The notes under the pieces were generated by a model, which had not been told where the DNA came from, did not search any database, and saw only the letters and a list, made by a program, of their open reading frames with translations. From the NCBI GenBank assembly GCA_964610985.1, contig CAZSZJ010000005.1, positions 1-60,869 on the forward strand: a stretch of 60,869 bases of DNA, given 5' to 3'. Made by a program: the position numbers and the translations under genes. This document shows, piece after piece, positions 33,364 to 42,181 of this stretch (position 1 is its first letter; the number at the start of each line of letters is the position of its first letter). The stretch comes from JARIHD01 sp964610985 (GTDB taxonomy: Bacteria; Patescibacteriota; Saccharimonadia; Saccharimonadales; UBA4665).

Positions 33364-34464
33364 ATGGGTGAATTACTATTTGGAGAACAACTCGGTTCGG
33401 CAGCAGTTATCGAACGCAGACTGACCGACCATCAAGAAATTATTGAGGACTTGGCCGCAGAAGGGCAGCTTTTGTATGTTGCCGCTCAGGCCAAAGTTGA
33501 CTCGATCAACGAGGCAGAAGGACGCTCCCGAACACTCGTGGAGCCAGATGCTATGATCGTCTACAATACATTGGTGACGCCGCCAAAAGAAGGCGAGTCG
33601 GCTGTCCCACGCTATCAGCTGATCCAGGGCGCAAATGCCGCCATCAAACAAGTGGTCGAAACACACGGTGACGACATTCTAGCCGGAGCTGCAGCTGTCG
33701 GGATGCGCCGCACTGGCAATTTTGCAGAGCGCGAAGAGCTGTCACGCTTGGATCTCAAGAATTGCATGCCGCTGCATGTTATTGAGGGCGGCGCCAACAA
33801 GACATCAATCGTGCGCCGCGGCGTCATGCTGGACGCCGGCCGCGCTATAGACCAGATCCGCGCCCAAACTGACCGCGCAGCAGGCAAGGATATGTCACAT
33901 AGGATGGGCTACCCAGCATTAGCCTATCAATTAGGAAGTGATGCACGAAAGATCGCACCTGAGAGTCCTGAGCATAAAGTGATCCGGGAATTGACTGGCG
34001 ACTACTTCGCAGAAGACCAAACGATCACCGAGCTAGAGGCTAATATTGCTACGGCCATTGCGGCTGGCTATCCAGCGTATGAAGGTTTTACCTTGCCAGC
34101 TTTCGGCTACCCTAAAGAGCCTGGTGTTCTTTTCCACTTGCAGAGTAGAGGTTTGGTGGATGGCCTCGGGAAGATCTCTGCCGATTTTGATGATAACAAA
34201 AAGCCTAATCAATTCGTTATCGCCACTAATGGCCAGTACCGTCCAAAAAGTGAATTGATGGTGGCCCAGTGGGCGCTCGAAAATGATGTGTCTATCGGCT
34301 ATCCGGTTGCAATTGGCGACGAACCTGGCGACCGTTTTGCGTACCGCAGCGGCGAAATTGTTGTTCCCACCCGCCCAGCCATGGCATATCTGAACGAGTT
34401 GGCGATCTACGGCCGCCTGCTGCATGACCGCACGCCTTTGGCTCAGGGCCAAGCAGGGGTATAA
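33364..34464 (+). CDS. Hypothetical protein divergent from the TrmB-like regulator
   Basis: A 366-residue soluble protein; AGAGGA before the ATG at 33364 selects this start. The upstream TATACT (33305-33310) would give a leader near 47 nt. The sequence is mixed alpha/beta with GADDDI-like loops: NCMPLHVIEGGANKTSIVRR near 145, YPAYEGFTLPAFGYPKEPGVLFHL near 240, and QFVIATNGQYRPKSELMV near 290. No family recognised, no membrane segment. The next gene starts 5 nt later with GTG, so both are likely one unit, possibly under TrmB-like control. Confidence 0.7.
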   Translation: MGELLFGEQLGSAAVIERRLTDHQEIIEDLAAEGQLLYVAAQAKVDSINEAEGRSRTLVEPDAMIVYNTLVTPPKEGESAVPRYQLIQGANAAIKQVVETHGDDILAGAAAVGMRRTGNFAEREELSRLDLKNCMPLHVIEGGANKTSIVRRGVMLDAGRAIDQIRAQTDRAAGKDMSHRMGYPALAYQLGSDARKIAPESPEHKVIRELTGDYFAEDQTITELEANIATAIAAGYPAYEGFTLPAFGYPKEPGVLFHLQSRGLVDGLGKISADFDDNKKPNQFVIATNGQYRPKSELMVAQWALENDVSIGYPVAIGDEPGDRFAYRSGEIVVPTRPAMAYLNELAIYGRLLHDRTPLAQGQAGV

Positions 34465-34468
34465 AACG

Positions 34469-35026
34469 GTGGCATCACGCCTGCAGCCTATTTTGGAGCA
34501 ACCTATTCCAGCACTGGAACGCGCATCAAACGTGCGTCCAGTGCTGGAAAATGGTGAACCGCTAGTAGATATTGCCCGTTATGGCATTGCCGGGAAGTAT
34601 GCGGATGATAGCGGGCCACTCCTCGTGCGCCAAACGATTGCTGAACGACTACAGCAAATCAATTATGTTCTGGCGACCTATTCTGGAGTGGAAGCATTCT
34701 TTGGGCGGCCAGTTGAGGTGTTTGTGAGCCAGGGTTGGAGTAACGATGAGTCATTCAGCACCGGCGGCTTCATTATTGTTGAATTGCGCTATGCCACGGC
34801 AACCCGCGGCTACGACGCTCATTGCCGTATGGTCGTTAAAGGTGTTGCGGGTGAGCGAAATCTCCGGGCAAGTTATTCGATTATGCGTGGGGCGTTGCTC
34901 GGCAAAGACTCCGGTCTAATAACAGACGGCAAGGACATGAAGTCATGGTCATATGGCGACCAGCGGTGGGCTGCAATCACGCATGCCCCAATCGCTTTTT
35001 ATGGGCCGACCAAGCCTGTTATTTAG
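34469..35026 (+). CDS. Hypothetical protein, second gene of the TrmB-divergent unit
   Basis: A 185-residue protein from a GTG start with AGGGG upstream. It begins with a helical region, then LVDIARYGIAGKYADDSGPLLVR, a segment FFGRPVEVFVSQGWSND, a strand-rich centre, and YGDQRWAAITHAPIAFYGP near the end. Some segments recall hydrolase folds but I see no complete catalytic motif, for example no SxHxxGxAxD of the VanX/M15 peptidases. Function unknown. A 13-bp inverted repeat lies in its first 30 codons. Its stop overlaps the convergent ATPase gene by 4 nt. Confidence 0.65.
   Translation: MASRLQPILEQPIPALERASNVRPVLENGEPLVDIARYGIAGKYADDSGPLLVRQTIAERLQQINYVLATYSGVEAFFGRPVEVFVSQGWSNDESFSTGGFIIVELRYATATRGYDAHCRMVVKGVAGERNLRASYSIMRGALLGKDSGLITDGKDMKSWSYGDQRWAAITHAPIAFYGPTKPVI
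34506..34549 (+). repeat. 13-bp inverted repeat in the 5' coding region of the 34469 gene
   Basis: TTCCAGCACTGGA (34506-34518) and its perfect inverted copy (34537-34549) flank 18 nt that themselves contain GCGCA/TGCG pairing. No T-run follows, so it is not a simple terminator. It could form a stable mRNA hairpin near the start of translation. Confidence 0.7.
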
Positions 35027-37842
35027 GCTTTCTGTAGTTTTTTGGCCACATGTTCGCGGTGCAATGCAAGGACCGCGTGCCGCGAGTGATGTCCGCTGTG
35101 CCGCTGGAACTCTCTTATTAGGATGAATAATGCGGCTGCGCCCACGGCATATAGCCAGTCTACCCAGCCTAGCGGAGCAGATTTGAAGTACGGCGAAATC
35201 CAGGGGTTATAAATAATGTTAATAACACAAAACATCGACACGGCCATTGCCAGCCAGAGCTGTTTGTTGTGGAACTGGTAACGGCTAAAGAACCCGGCCC
35301 GCGTGCGGCGCTGCAAAATGTTGGCCAGCTGACAGAGTACGATGGTGAGATAGGTGAGCGCGGTTGCTTGCATGTGCACGGTGCTGCCCGGCGTCAGATT
35401 TTGGGCAACGACTCCCTGGCGGTCAAAGAAGAGCAGGTAGTTGGCAAAGGCAAAACCGCCGATTAGGACGCCGCACCAAATTAGATCCCAGATGGCGCGG
35501 CGGTTTAGTATGTGGTCTTTGGGGTTTCGTGGCTTATCATCCATTAATTCGCCGTCAGCTTTGTCGCGCCCGAGGGCGGCAATCGGAAACAGCTCGGCCA
35601 CGAGGTCGATGGCCAAAATCTGCATCACCGAAATGGCCAGCGGAATGCCCAGGACTGTGGCGGCCGTCAGGCTGATCAGATTTACGACGAGCTCGGCAGA
35701 GTTGCTGGTAAAACAAGCGAGCGTGCCTTTGTGGATGTTTTGGTAGATGACGCGGCCTTCTTGGACGGTGTTGACGAGCGTGTTAAAACTGTCATCAAGC
35801 AAGACGATTTCGGCCGATTCTTTGGCCACGTCGGTGCCGGTTTTGCCCATGGCCACGCCAATGTCGGCGCGTTTGAGGGCGGGTGCGTCGTTGATGCCGT
35901 CGCCGGTAACGGCCACGATCTTGCCGCTTTTTTGGATGAGTTCTACGATCCTTAGCTTGTCTTCTGGGGCAACCCGTGAAAAAATAACGCCGCCGCGCAG
36001 CACCAGCGGACGTAGTTTGGCATCGGTCATGAGGGCGAGTTCAGCGCCCTCGACGACTACGATGTCAGCGGGGTTGTCGGTCAATTTGGCACGGGCAGCG
36101 ATCGCCCGGGCGGTGACGGCGTTGTCGCCGGTGATAATTGAGACCTTAATATGCGCCCGACGGGCCGCTTCCATGGCATTAGGGACTTGTTCGCGGAGCG
36201 GGTCAATCATGGAAGCCATGCCCAGCCAGACCAGGTTTTTTTCGGCGTTTTCCATGGCTAGCCCCCGTGGGTCGGTTTTTGGCGGCAGCAGACGATATGC
36301 TAGGGCGAGGTTGCGCATGGCTTCGCTTGCTCGTTTTTCATTGTGGTTCTGAATAAACATGCGGTCTTTGGTAGTTATTTTGCGCACTTTGCCGTTGTCC
36401 CAAATGTGCGTACAGCGGTCTAATATGCTTTCTGGCGCGCCTTTGGCAAATAAATGCAATGCGTTTTTGCTGCCGTAGCGCCGGATAGAACTCATGCGTT
36501 TGCGGGCGGAATCAAAGGCGAATTCTTTGAGTTCTGGGTGTTTGATGTCGAGCGCTTCAGCGCTCAGGCCGCCTTTTTCTGCCAAAGTGATAAGTGCCCC
36601 CTCGGTCGGATCGCCAATAGTGTACCAAGTGGCGTGTTCACGGTCGGGACGGCTGACGTGCGCATTGCTGGCCATGGCGCTGGCGGCAAATACGAGGTCG
36701 AACTGTTTGAGAGTCATGGTAGACAATGGTCGGCCCTTATCGTCGAGCAATCGGCCTTCGGGTTCGTAGCCTTTGCCGGTGACTTCGTACACTTGGTTAC
36801 CAACTAAGAGCTGTTCGACCGTCATCTGGTTTTTGGTGAGCGTTCCGGTTTTATCGGTGCAAATAATGTCGGTTGCTCCCAAACCTTCGACGGCTGATAG
36901 TTTTTTGACCAGCGCTTTTGCGCGCACGAGTTTATTGGCGGCCTGTGCAAGAGCGGTATTGATCTCAGCTGGCAAACCCTGCGGAATGAGTGAACTAGCG
37001 ATGCCGACAGCAAACAAAAATGCATCCTTGATAGCAAGTCCGGCTCCAATGGCGATCGGCAGTAAAATCACACACAAAATCATCGTGCCCCGTGTTACCT
37101 GGGTCGCGATATTGTTCATTTCTTTCCCCAGGGGGCTTTTTTCACTGCGCGTATCTTGGCTGAGGCTTGCAATGCGGCCGAGTTCGGTGTGCATGCCGGT
37201 ACTGATGACCACGCCGTAGGCCTGCCCGGTTGCGACTGTCGTGCCCATAAAGACCAGGTTGCCGCGGTTACCCAAAGGCACGTCGCCGTCGATAGCATGC
37301 GTAAATTTGCGGCTGGGACTGCTTTCGCCCGTTAGGGCAAAGTCGTTGGTGCTGAGTTCGTTTTCTTCGACCAGGCGGAGGTCGGCGGGGACCGCGTTGC
37401 CCTCGTCTATATAAATGATGTCGCCGACCGCAACTTCAGACGAAGGGACCGACATTTTTTTGCCATCACGAATGACAGTAGCCTCCGAAATAACTAAGCG
37501 GGCCAGCGATTCCATAAGTTTTTCGGCCTTAAATTCCTGCAAAAAACCGATGGTCGTGTTGAAAAATACAAGCGCAAACAGTACTACTGTCGTCCGAGGA
37601 TCTTCCAGGAAATACGAAATAACACCGCTGCCGATTAGCAAAATGATCATCAGGTCTTTGAACTGGCGTAGATATTTGACTACCGGCGATTCTTTGCGCC
37701 TGGCAGCTAATACGTTGAGGCCATTTTTGCTCAAGCGCGCGCTGGCTTCGTCGCTTGTCAAACCCTTGCGACTGGCGTTCACGGCAGCCATGGCCGCAGC
37801 AGTTTCCATCCGGTAAAACGGTTTTTGTATAGAATCACCCAT
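35023..37842 (-). CDS. P-type cation-transporting ATPase (type II-like) with altered ion-site residues
   Basis: The 939-residue protein has all catalytic motifs: TGES in the actuator domain, DKTGTLT with the phosphorylated Asp, KGAPESIL, and TGDGINDAPALKRADIGVAMG. About ten membrane helices are visible and the N-terminal cation-ATPase domain starts the protein. TM4 carries PQGLP instead of the usual PEGLP, TM5 has SNSAEL (Asn and Glu kept), and TM6 reads AIDLVAELFP, nearer to the IDLGTDMVP of Na,K-ATPase than to the NLVTDGLPA of calcium pumps. The transported ion is therefore open (Na+, K+, H+ or Ca2+). Single gene. Confidence 0.9.
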   Translation of the reverse strand: MGDSIQKPFYRMETAAAMAAVNASRKGLTSDEASARLSKNGLNVLAARRKESPVVKYLRQFKDLMIILLIGSGVISYFLEDPRTTVVLFALVFFNTTIGFLQEFKAEKLMESLARLVISEATVIRDGKKMSVPSSEVAVGDIIYIDEGNAVPADLRLVEENELSTNDFALTGESSPSRKFTHAIDGDVPLGNRGNLVFMGTTVATGQAYGVVISTGMHTELGRIASLSQDTRSEKSPLGKEMNNIATQVTRGTMILCVILLPIAIGAGLAIKDAFLFAVGIASSLIPQGLPAEINTALAQAANKLVRAKALVKKLSAVEGLGATDIICTDKTGTLTKNQMTVEQLLVGNQVYEVTGKGYEPEGRLLDDKGRPLSTMTLKQFDLVFAASAMASNAHVSRPDREHATWYTIGDPTEGALITLAEKGGLSAEALDIKHPELKEFAFDSARKRMSSIRRYGSKNALHLFAKGAPESILDRCTHIWDNGKVRKITTKDRMFIQNHNEKRASEAMRNLALAYRLLPPKTDPRGLAMENAEKNLVWLGMASMIDPLREQVPNAMEAARRAHIKVSIITGDNAVTARAIAARAKLTDNPADIVVVEGAELALMTDAKLRPLVLRGGVIFSRVAPEDKLRIVELIQKSGKIVAVTGDGINDAPALKRADIGVAMGKTGTDVAKESAEIVLLDDSFNTLVNTVQEGRVIYQNIHKGTLACFTSNSAELVVNLISLTAATVLGIPLAISVMQILAIDLVAELFPIAALGRDKADGELMDDKPRNPKDHILNRRAIWDLIWCGVLIGGFAFANYLLFFDRQGVVAQNLTPGSTVHMQATALTYLTIVLCQLANILQRRTRAGFFSRYQFHNKQLWLAMAVSMFCVINIIYNPWISPYFKSAPLGWVDWLYAVGAAALFILIREFQRHSGHHSRHAVLALHREHVAKKLQKA

Positions 37843-37911
37843 TACGTAAGCATTATACGGGAACTCGCGGCTGCCTAGAAGCGTCGTGACTTCATAAAGA
37901 CTTAATGATCA

Positions 37912-37920
37912 TGATATAAT
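37912..37920 (+). promoter_or_regulatory. Extended -10 of the WhiB-like gene (leaderless type)
   Basis: TGATATAAT ends 9 nt before the ATG at 37930. An ATGATCAT palindrome (37904-37911) lies directly upstream. Confidence 0.5.
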
Positions 37921-37929
37921 AATTCGACA

Positions 37930-38337
37930 ATGCCGACATATGGAGTAAATGGCGAGACGTCTAGGGGCCTAAATCTGAGTAGCGGTGATCTCATTGAAGC
38001 GATAGAGGTGTCGCATGCGCACACTGCCCAGATTGTTCCAAGTATCGAAGTCGCGGAAAAGGCGGGAGAGCTTATGGTAGGTGAAGCTCTAGACTATCTA
38101 TTTGATGTGGTGGAGGATGAGCGGGATTGGCAGGAGCGCGCACTGTGTGCTCAGACCGATCCAGAAGCATTCTTCCCCGAAAAAGGCGGGTCAACCCGCG
38201 AGGCCAAACGAATCTGTCTTGGATGTGAGGTACGGACAGATTGCCTAAAGTATGCACTTGAGCATGATGAACGGTTTGGCATATGGGGTGGCCTGAGTGA
38301 ACGCCAACGGCGCAATCTAAAAAAGCGATCCACATAG
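37930..38337 (+). CDS. whiB: WhiB-like iron-sulfur transcription factor
   Basis: The 135-residue protein has a 65-residue N-terminal extension and a complete WhiB domain: C73 (ALCAQTDPEAFFP), then C-x2-C-x5-C (ICLGCEVRTDCLKYA), the GIWGGLSERQRR turn and a basic tail (NLKKRST). The four Cys would bind a [4Fe-4S] cluster and the basic tail DNA; in actinobacteria such proteins bind RNA polymerase primary sigma factor. WhiB proteins are classically actinobacterial and from actinophages, so its presence here may reflect transfer or an older shared trait. It stands alone between the ATPase and polA. Confidence 0.88.
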   Translation: MPTYGVNGETSRGLNLSSGDLIEAIEVSHAHTAQIVPSIEVAEKAGELMVGEALDYLFDVVEDERDWQERALCAQTDPEAFFPEKGGSTREAKRICLGCEVRTDCLKYALEHDERFGIWGGLSERQRRNLKKRST

Positions 38338-38379
38338 CCGGAATCTCCTTCAGTGCTACAGATATAACTCAGATTGATC

Positions 38380-38385
38380 TATACT
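38380..38385 (+). promoter_or_regulatory. -10 element of polA (leaderless type)
   Basis: TATACT ends 6 nt before the ATG at 38392, so the earlier ATG at 38374 would precede the transcript. Confidence 0.5.
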
Positions 38386-38391
38386 AATGCT

Positions 38392-40947
38392 ATGAGTGAG
38401 GCTACCAAAAAACGTTTGATTATTATTGATGGCAAGTCAGTGTTTTACCGCGGCTATTACGCCATGCCAAATTTGAGTACCAAGGACGGCACGCCGACCG
38501 GTGGTGTATACGGGTTTGCGGTACTGGCGCTCGAGATTGTAAAGCGTCTGAAACCCGATTATGTCTGTGTAGCTTGGGACAGCAAAAACAATATCCGCTC
38601 GCGCTTGGCGCTGTACCCGCAGTACAAGGCGGGGCGCAAACCGCCGCCGCCAGACTTTTATGAGCAAATTCCTATGCTGCACCAATTGCTGGAATCTTTG
38701 GGATGGCCAATCTACGAAGCCGACGATTACGAAGCCGACGATCTGATGGGCGCATTTGCCAAACAAGCGGGCGAAAAGGGCATCGAGAGTTATTTGGTCA
38801 CGTCCGACCTGGATGTTTTGCAGCTGGTCAACGCCCACACACATATTTACACGCTCAAAAAAGGTCTGACCAACATCGACCTGTTTAACGAAGCCAGTTT
38901 CCGCGAAAAATATGGAGTGGATGCGCACCAATGGATTGACGTAAAAGCCCTCAAGGGCGATTCGTCCGATAATATCCCTGGCGTTGCCGGCATCGGTGAA
39001 AAAACGGCCCTTGAACTTATTTCACAGTACAAAAACCTGGACGGCGTGTACGAAAACCTGGAACTCATTAAACCTGCCGTCAAAGCCAAGTTGGAACGCG
39101 ACCGCGACATGGCGTACCTCAGCCAAAAATTGGTCACATTAATGGTCGACGCCCCAGTGATGATGGACTTTGACAAAGCAAAACTGAGCGACGGGCTGAC
39201 GCCCGAATTTGCCGCTATGCTGCGCAAACTGGAATTCCGCACATTACTATTGCAGGCCGAAGCGCAACTCACGCGCGAACAAGCTACCGAAGCTGCAAAG
39301 CCGCAAAACGCTGTGGCAAGCGCAACTGCTGCCGACTATGACGCCAGTATCTTTGAGCCCGGCAAGCCGCGTTTGATCGCCACCAACGCCGACGACACGG
39401 CACTATTCGTGAGCGCCGAGCCTGGTACATTTAGCACAATTCTAATAGATGACTTAACGTCGGATCAGGTGGCAGCGCTTACTAACGGCCCGCTCATCGG
39501 CCACAATCTCAAAGACGTGTTCCGCGCGTTACTGGCTCACGACGTCGACTGGCCAGGTAACGTCGCCCACGATACCCGTATTGGCGCGTTTCTCATAAAT
39601 AGCCTGGAGCGTTCGCGTGAGCTGGCCGATCTGATGGCGCAGCCGGTGGACCTGGAAGACGGCGGGCAGGTGGTAGCCAGTATTTGGACGCTGCAGGCCG
39701 ACCAACACAGCGCTCTAGAACAAATGCCGCGCGTCAAACAACTTGCGCATGACATGGAATTTCCGTCGATTTACCTGCTGGCCTGCATTGAACACCGCGG
39801 TATTTTGCTCGACAGTGACTACCTGGACCAGATGAGCCAGACCTTTGAACAAAAAATTGGTATCCTGGCACGCAATATCTACGCCCATGCGGGCAAAGAG
39901 TTTAATATAAGTTCACCTTCGCAACTAGCAGCAATTTTATTTAGCGAATTACAGCTACCGACTGCCGGCGTAAAAAAAGGTAAGACTGGCTATTCGACCG
40001 GCGCTTCTGAACTCGCCAAACTTCGAGGCCTGCACCCCATCGTCGACCTGATCACCGAATACCGTGAATATACCAAACTCAAAAGCACCTACATTGACGC
40101 ACTGCCCAAGCAGGTCGACCTGCACGGTAAACTGCACACCACCTTTGCGCTCGACGTAGCCGCAACCGGGCGCCTGAGTTCCGCCAACCCAAACCTGCAA
40201 AACATTCCTACCCGTACCGAACTAGGGCAAGCCATTCGCCGCGCATTCGTGCCAGCAGAGGGTAAAGTATTCGTAAGTGCCGACTACAGCCAGTTCGAAC
40301 TCCGCCTAGCCGCCGTGATGTCCGGAGATACCGAACTCGTAAATGACTTCAATAACGACGTCGACATTCACACCAAAACCGCCGCCGAAGTATATGGCGT
40401 GTCCTTGGATGCAGTGGATAAAAATATGCGCCGTCACGCCAAAGTGGTGAACTTTGGTATTTTGTACGGTATGAGCCCGCATGGGTTGTCTGTGGCGACC
40501 GGTATGACCCAGTCCGAAGCCAGGGTATTTATAGACAAATACTTCGCGTTGCGCGCACCGGTGCGCAAATACATCGACGAAACCGTCACTCGCGCGCTAG
40601 AGCAGGGGTATGTTGAAACTATCTTTGGCCGTCGCCGCCCCACGCCTGACCTCAAATCGAGCAACTTTGTTGTGCGCGAAGCCGCCAAACGTGCCGCCGC
40701 CAATATGCCCATCCAAGGTACCGAAGCCGACCTGATGAAAATGGCCATGCTGGAAGTCGAAAAAAACCTGGGCGACCTTGGTCAGCAGCTTTTGCAGATA
40801 CACGACTCTATCCTAGTCGAAACTCCAGCCGAAAACGCAGGAAAAGTCGCCGAGATCCTCAAAACTACCATGGAGGATATTTATCCAGACCTGGGCGTTA
40901 AGCTCAAAGTTGACGTGAGCGAGGGTAAAAACTGGGGCGAATTGTAG
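38392..40947 (+). CDS. polA: DNA polymerase I
   Basis: Functions in repair and Okazaki fragment processing. The 851-residue protein has an N-terminal 5'-3' flap nuclease domain (IIDGKSVFYRGYYA, YEADDLMGAFA, LKGDSSDNIPGVAGIGEKTA), a middle 3'-5' exonuclease-like domain and a polymerase domain with motif A DYSQFELRLAA, motif B (RRHAKVVNFGILYGMS) and motif C IHDSILVE. The middle domain (about 310-480) shows no DxE or other exonuclease metal ligands, so proofreading is probably lost, as in Taq-type enzymes. The leaderless-type promoter fixes the start. Confidence 0.95.
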   Translation: MSEATKKRLIIIDGKSVFYRGYYAMPNLSTKDGTPTGGVYGFAVLALEIVKRLKPDYVCVAWDSKNNIRSRLALYPQYKAGRKPPPPDFYEQIPMLHQLLESLGWPIYEADDYEADDLMGAFAKQAGEKGIESYLVTSDLDVLQLVNAHTHIYTLKKGLTNIDLFNEASFREKYGVDAHQWIDVKALKGDSSDNIPGVAGIGEKTALELISQYKNLDGVYENLELIKPAVKAKLERDRDMAYLSQKLVTLMVDAPVMMDFDKAKLSDGLTPEFAAMLRKLEFRTLLLQAEAQLTREQATEAAKPQNAVASATAADYDASIFEPGKPRLIATNADDTALFVSAEPGTFSTILIDDLTSDQVAALTNGPLIGHNLKDVFRALLAHDVDWPGNVAHDTRIGAFLINSLERSRELADLMAQPVDLEDGGQVVASIWTLQADQHSALEQMPRVKQLAHDMEFPSIYLLACIEHRGILLDSDYLDQMSQTFEQKIGILARNIYAHAGKEFNISSPSQLAAILFSELQLPTAGVKKGKTGYSTGASELAKLRGLHPIVDLITEYREYTKLKSTYIDALPKQVDLHGKLHTTFALDVAATGRLSSANPNLQNIPTRTELGQAIRRAFVPAEGKVFVSADYSQFELRLAAVMSGDTELVNDFNNDVDIHTKTAAEVYGVSLDAVDKNMRRHAKVVNFGILYGMSPHGLSVATGMTQSEARVFIDKYFALRAPVRKYIDETVTRALEQGYVETIFGRRRPTPDLKSSNFVVREAAKRAAANMPIQGTEADLMKMAMLEVEKNLGDLGQQLLQIHDSILVETPAENAGKVAEILKTTMEDIYPDLGVKLKVDVSEGKNWGEL

Positions 40948-40956
40948 GCCAAAGCC

Positions 40957-41517
40957 GTGCCGCCAAATGAATTATTCCACCATTTTGGGCTGGTTGCATT
41001 TGCGTTGATCCTGGTGGTTATGTCGGTGACGCTGCACGTTTGGGGCAAAGACCATGCCACGTCGCTGAGCGGTCATGCCGCCAAACAGCGGCCCAGTTAT
41101 TTGCTATTTTTGAGCGGCCTGACTACGGCCGGCATATTATTTTATCTCTTTGGTTCGCACTGGTTGGCTCCTGAACTCCGGCTCAACGCAGTATTTGCCG
41201 TTCTTTTGGCAACTGCAACTATACTGGAGCTTGTGACCGCGCTCGTGCCCGATGCAGGCGGTATCAAGAGTACTATCCACCGCGTTGCCGCCTGGTCAAT
41301 GGCGGTCAGTATGGGCGTGCTCGGTGTTTTGGTGACCGTCGCGCCAGGCATTTCCGGAATTGCTCAAGTTATTTGTACCTTGCTCGTGAGTTACATGGGA
41401 TTTACGATTTTCTTGTTTCTATTTGTGCCCAAAACACGGGCGCACTTTCTCATCTACCAGGGCAGTTACGTGTTATGTTTCTTTGCCGTGATGTTGGTAG
41501 CGGCCTATGTGCGCTAG
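40957..41517 (+). CDS. Hypothetical six-helix membrane protein (DUF998-like)
   Basis: The 186-residue protein starts with GTG 9 nt after polA. It has about six hydrophobic helices, short loops and a conserved-looking GIKSTIHRVAAWSMAVSMG segment that resembles the DIHRVAA part of DUF998 proteins. The resemblance is by eye and weak. It is likely cotranscribed with polA. Confidence 0.6.
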   Translation: MPPNELFHHFGLVAFALILVVMSVTLHVWGKDHATSLSGHAAKQRPSYLLFLSGLTTAGILFYLFGSHWLAPELRLNAVFAVLLATATILELVTALVPDAGGIKSTIHRVAAWSMAVSMGVLGVLVTVAPGISGIAQVICTLLVSYMGFTIFLFLFVPKTRAHFLIYQGSYVLCFFAVMLVAAYVR

Positions 41518-41556
41518 GCTGCTGTAAGCAAGTTCACGCCAACTTAATCTGGCGAG

Positions 41557-41565
41557 TGGTATCAT
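41557..41565 (+). promoter_or_regulatory. Extended -10 of the Nudix-fold gene (leaderless type)
   Basis: TGGTATCAT ends 6 nt before the ATG at 41572. Confidence 0.45.
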
Positions 41566-41571
41566 GAGCAT

Positions 41572-42135
41572 ATGAACCCCCAAACAACTACTGAGCAGTA
41601 CGAAGTATTAGACGAAAACGGCCATAAGACCGGGGAAATTCTTGATAAAGGAATTGTGCACAAAGGGCAATTGTGGCACGAGGTGGTCAACGTGTGGGTC
41701 GTAAATGCCAATGGCGACATTTTGATGCAGCTGCGCGCTCCAGGGGTAGAACTATCCCCAAACGTGTGGGATGTGACCACTGGTACGCATCTTCGCCCAG
41801 GCGAAGCGCCGGTCGACGCAGCGCTGCGTACATTGCATAACGCCTTTGGCCTGGATACGGCCTCCGAATCATTGAAACATTTATTTAATATCAAATCGGC
41901 CAACCCGATGCCAAATGGCATGCTGCACAAAGTTTTTGGCCATGTGTTTTTGCTGCGGGACGACCCCGACCTGAGCGCTCTAACCTATGACAAAGAAAAG
42001 ATCAGCGATCTCAAATGGGTACCGCTCATTCAGTTGATGGCTGACGTAGGCAACGAAGAAACCAAAAAGAATTATTTCCCACGCGCTAACAATTACTACC
42101 CGCAACTATTCGAAGCGTTCCAATCCTGGATGTAA
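41572..42135 (+). CDS. Nudix-fold protein with degenerate Nudix box
   Basis: A 187-residue protein with the overall layout of Nudix hydrolases close to isopentenyl diphosphate isomerase or YfcD (EQYEVLDENGHKTGE, HEVVNVWVVNANGDILMQLRA, WDVTTGTHL). The Nudix box, normally G-x5-E-x7-REUxEExGU, reads GTHLRPGE...RTLHNAFGL: the Arg and Gly remain but all three metal-binding Glu of the REUxEE part are replaced by Thr, Asn and Ala. It is probably inactive as a pyrophosphohydrolase and may bind a nucleotide or isoprenoid diphosphate. Transcribed alone. Confidence 0.75.
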   Translation: MNPQTTTEQYEVLDENGHKTGEILDKGIVHKGQLWHEVVNVWVVNANGDILMQLRAPGVELSPNVWDVTTGTHLRPGEAPVDAALRTLHNAFGLDTASESLKHLFNIKSANPMPNGMLHKVFGHVFLLRDDPDLSALTYDKEKISDLKWVPLIQLMADVGNEETKKNYFPRANNYYPQLFEAFQSWM

Positions 42136-42181
42136 AAGCCGGCCCAGAATAGGAAAAAACACCCTTAGTCCGAAGTAATTT

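Noticed and set aside
34469..35026. VanX/M15-type D,D-dipeptidase
   Set aside because: The zinc-binding SxHxxGxAxD motif is absent.
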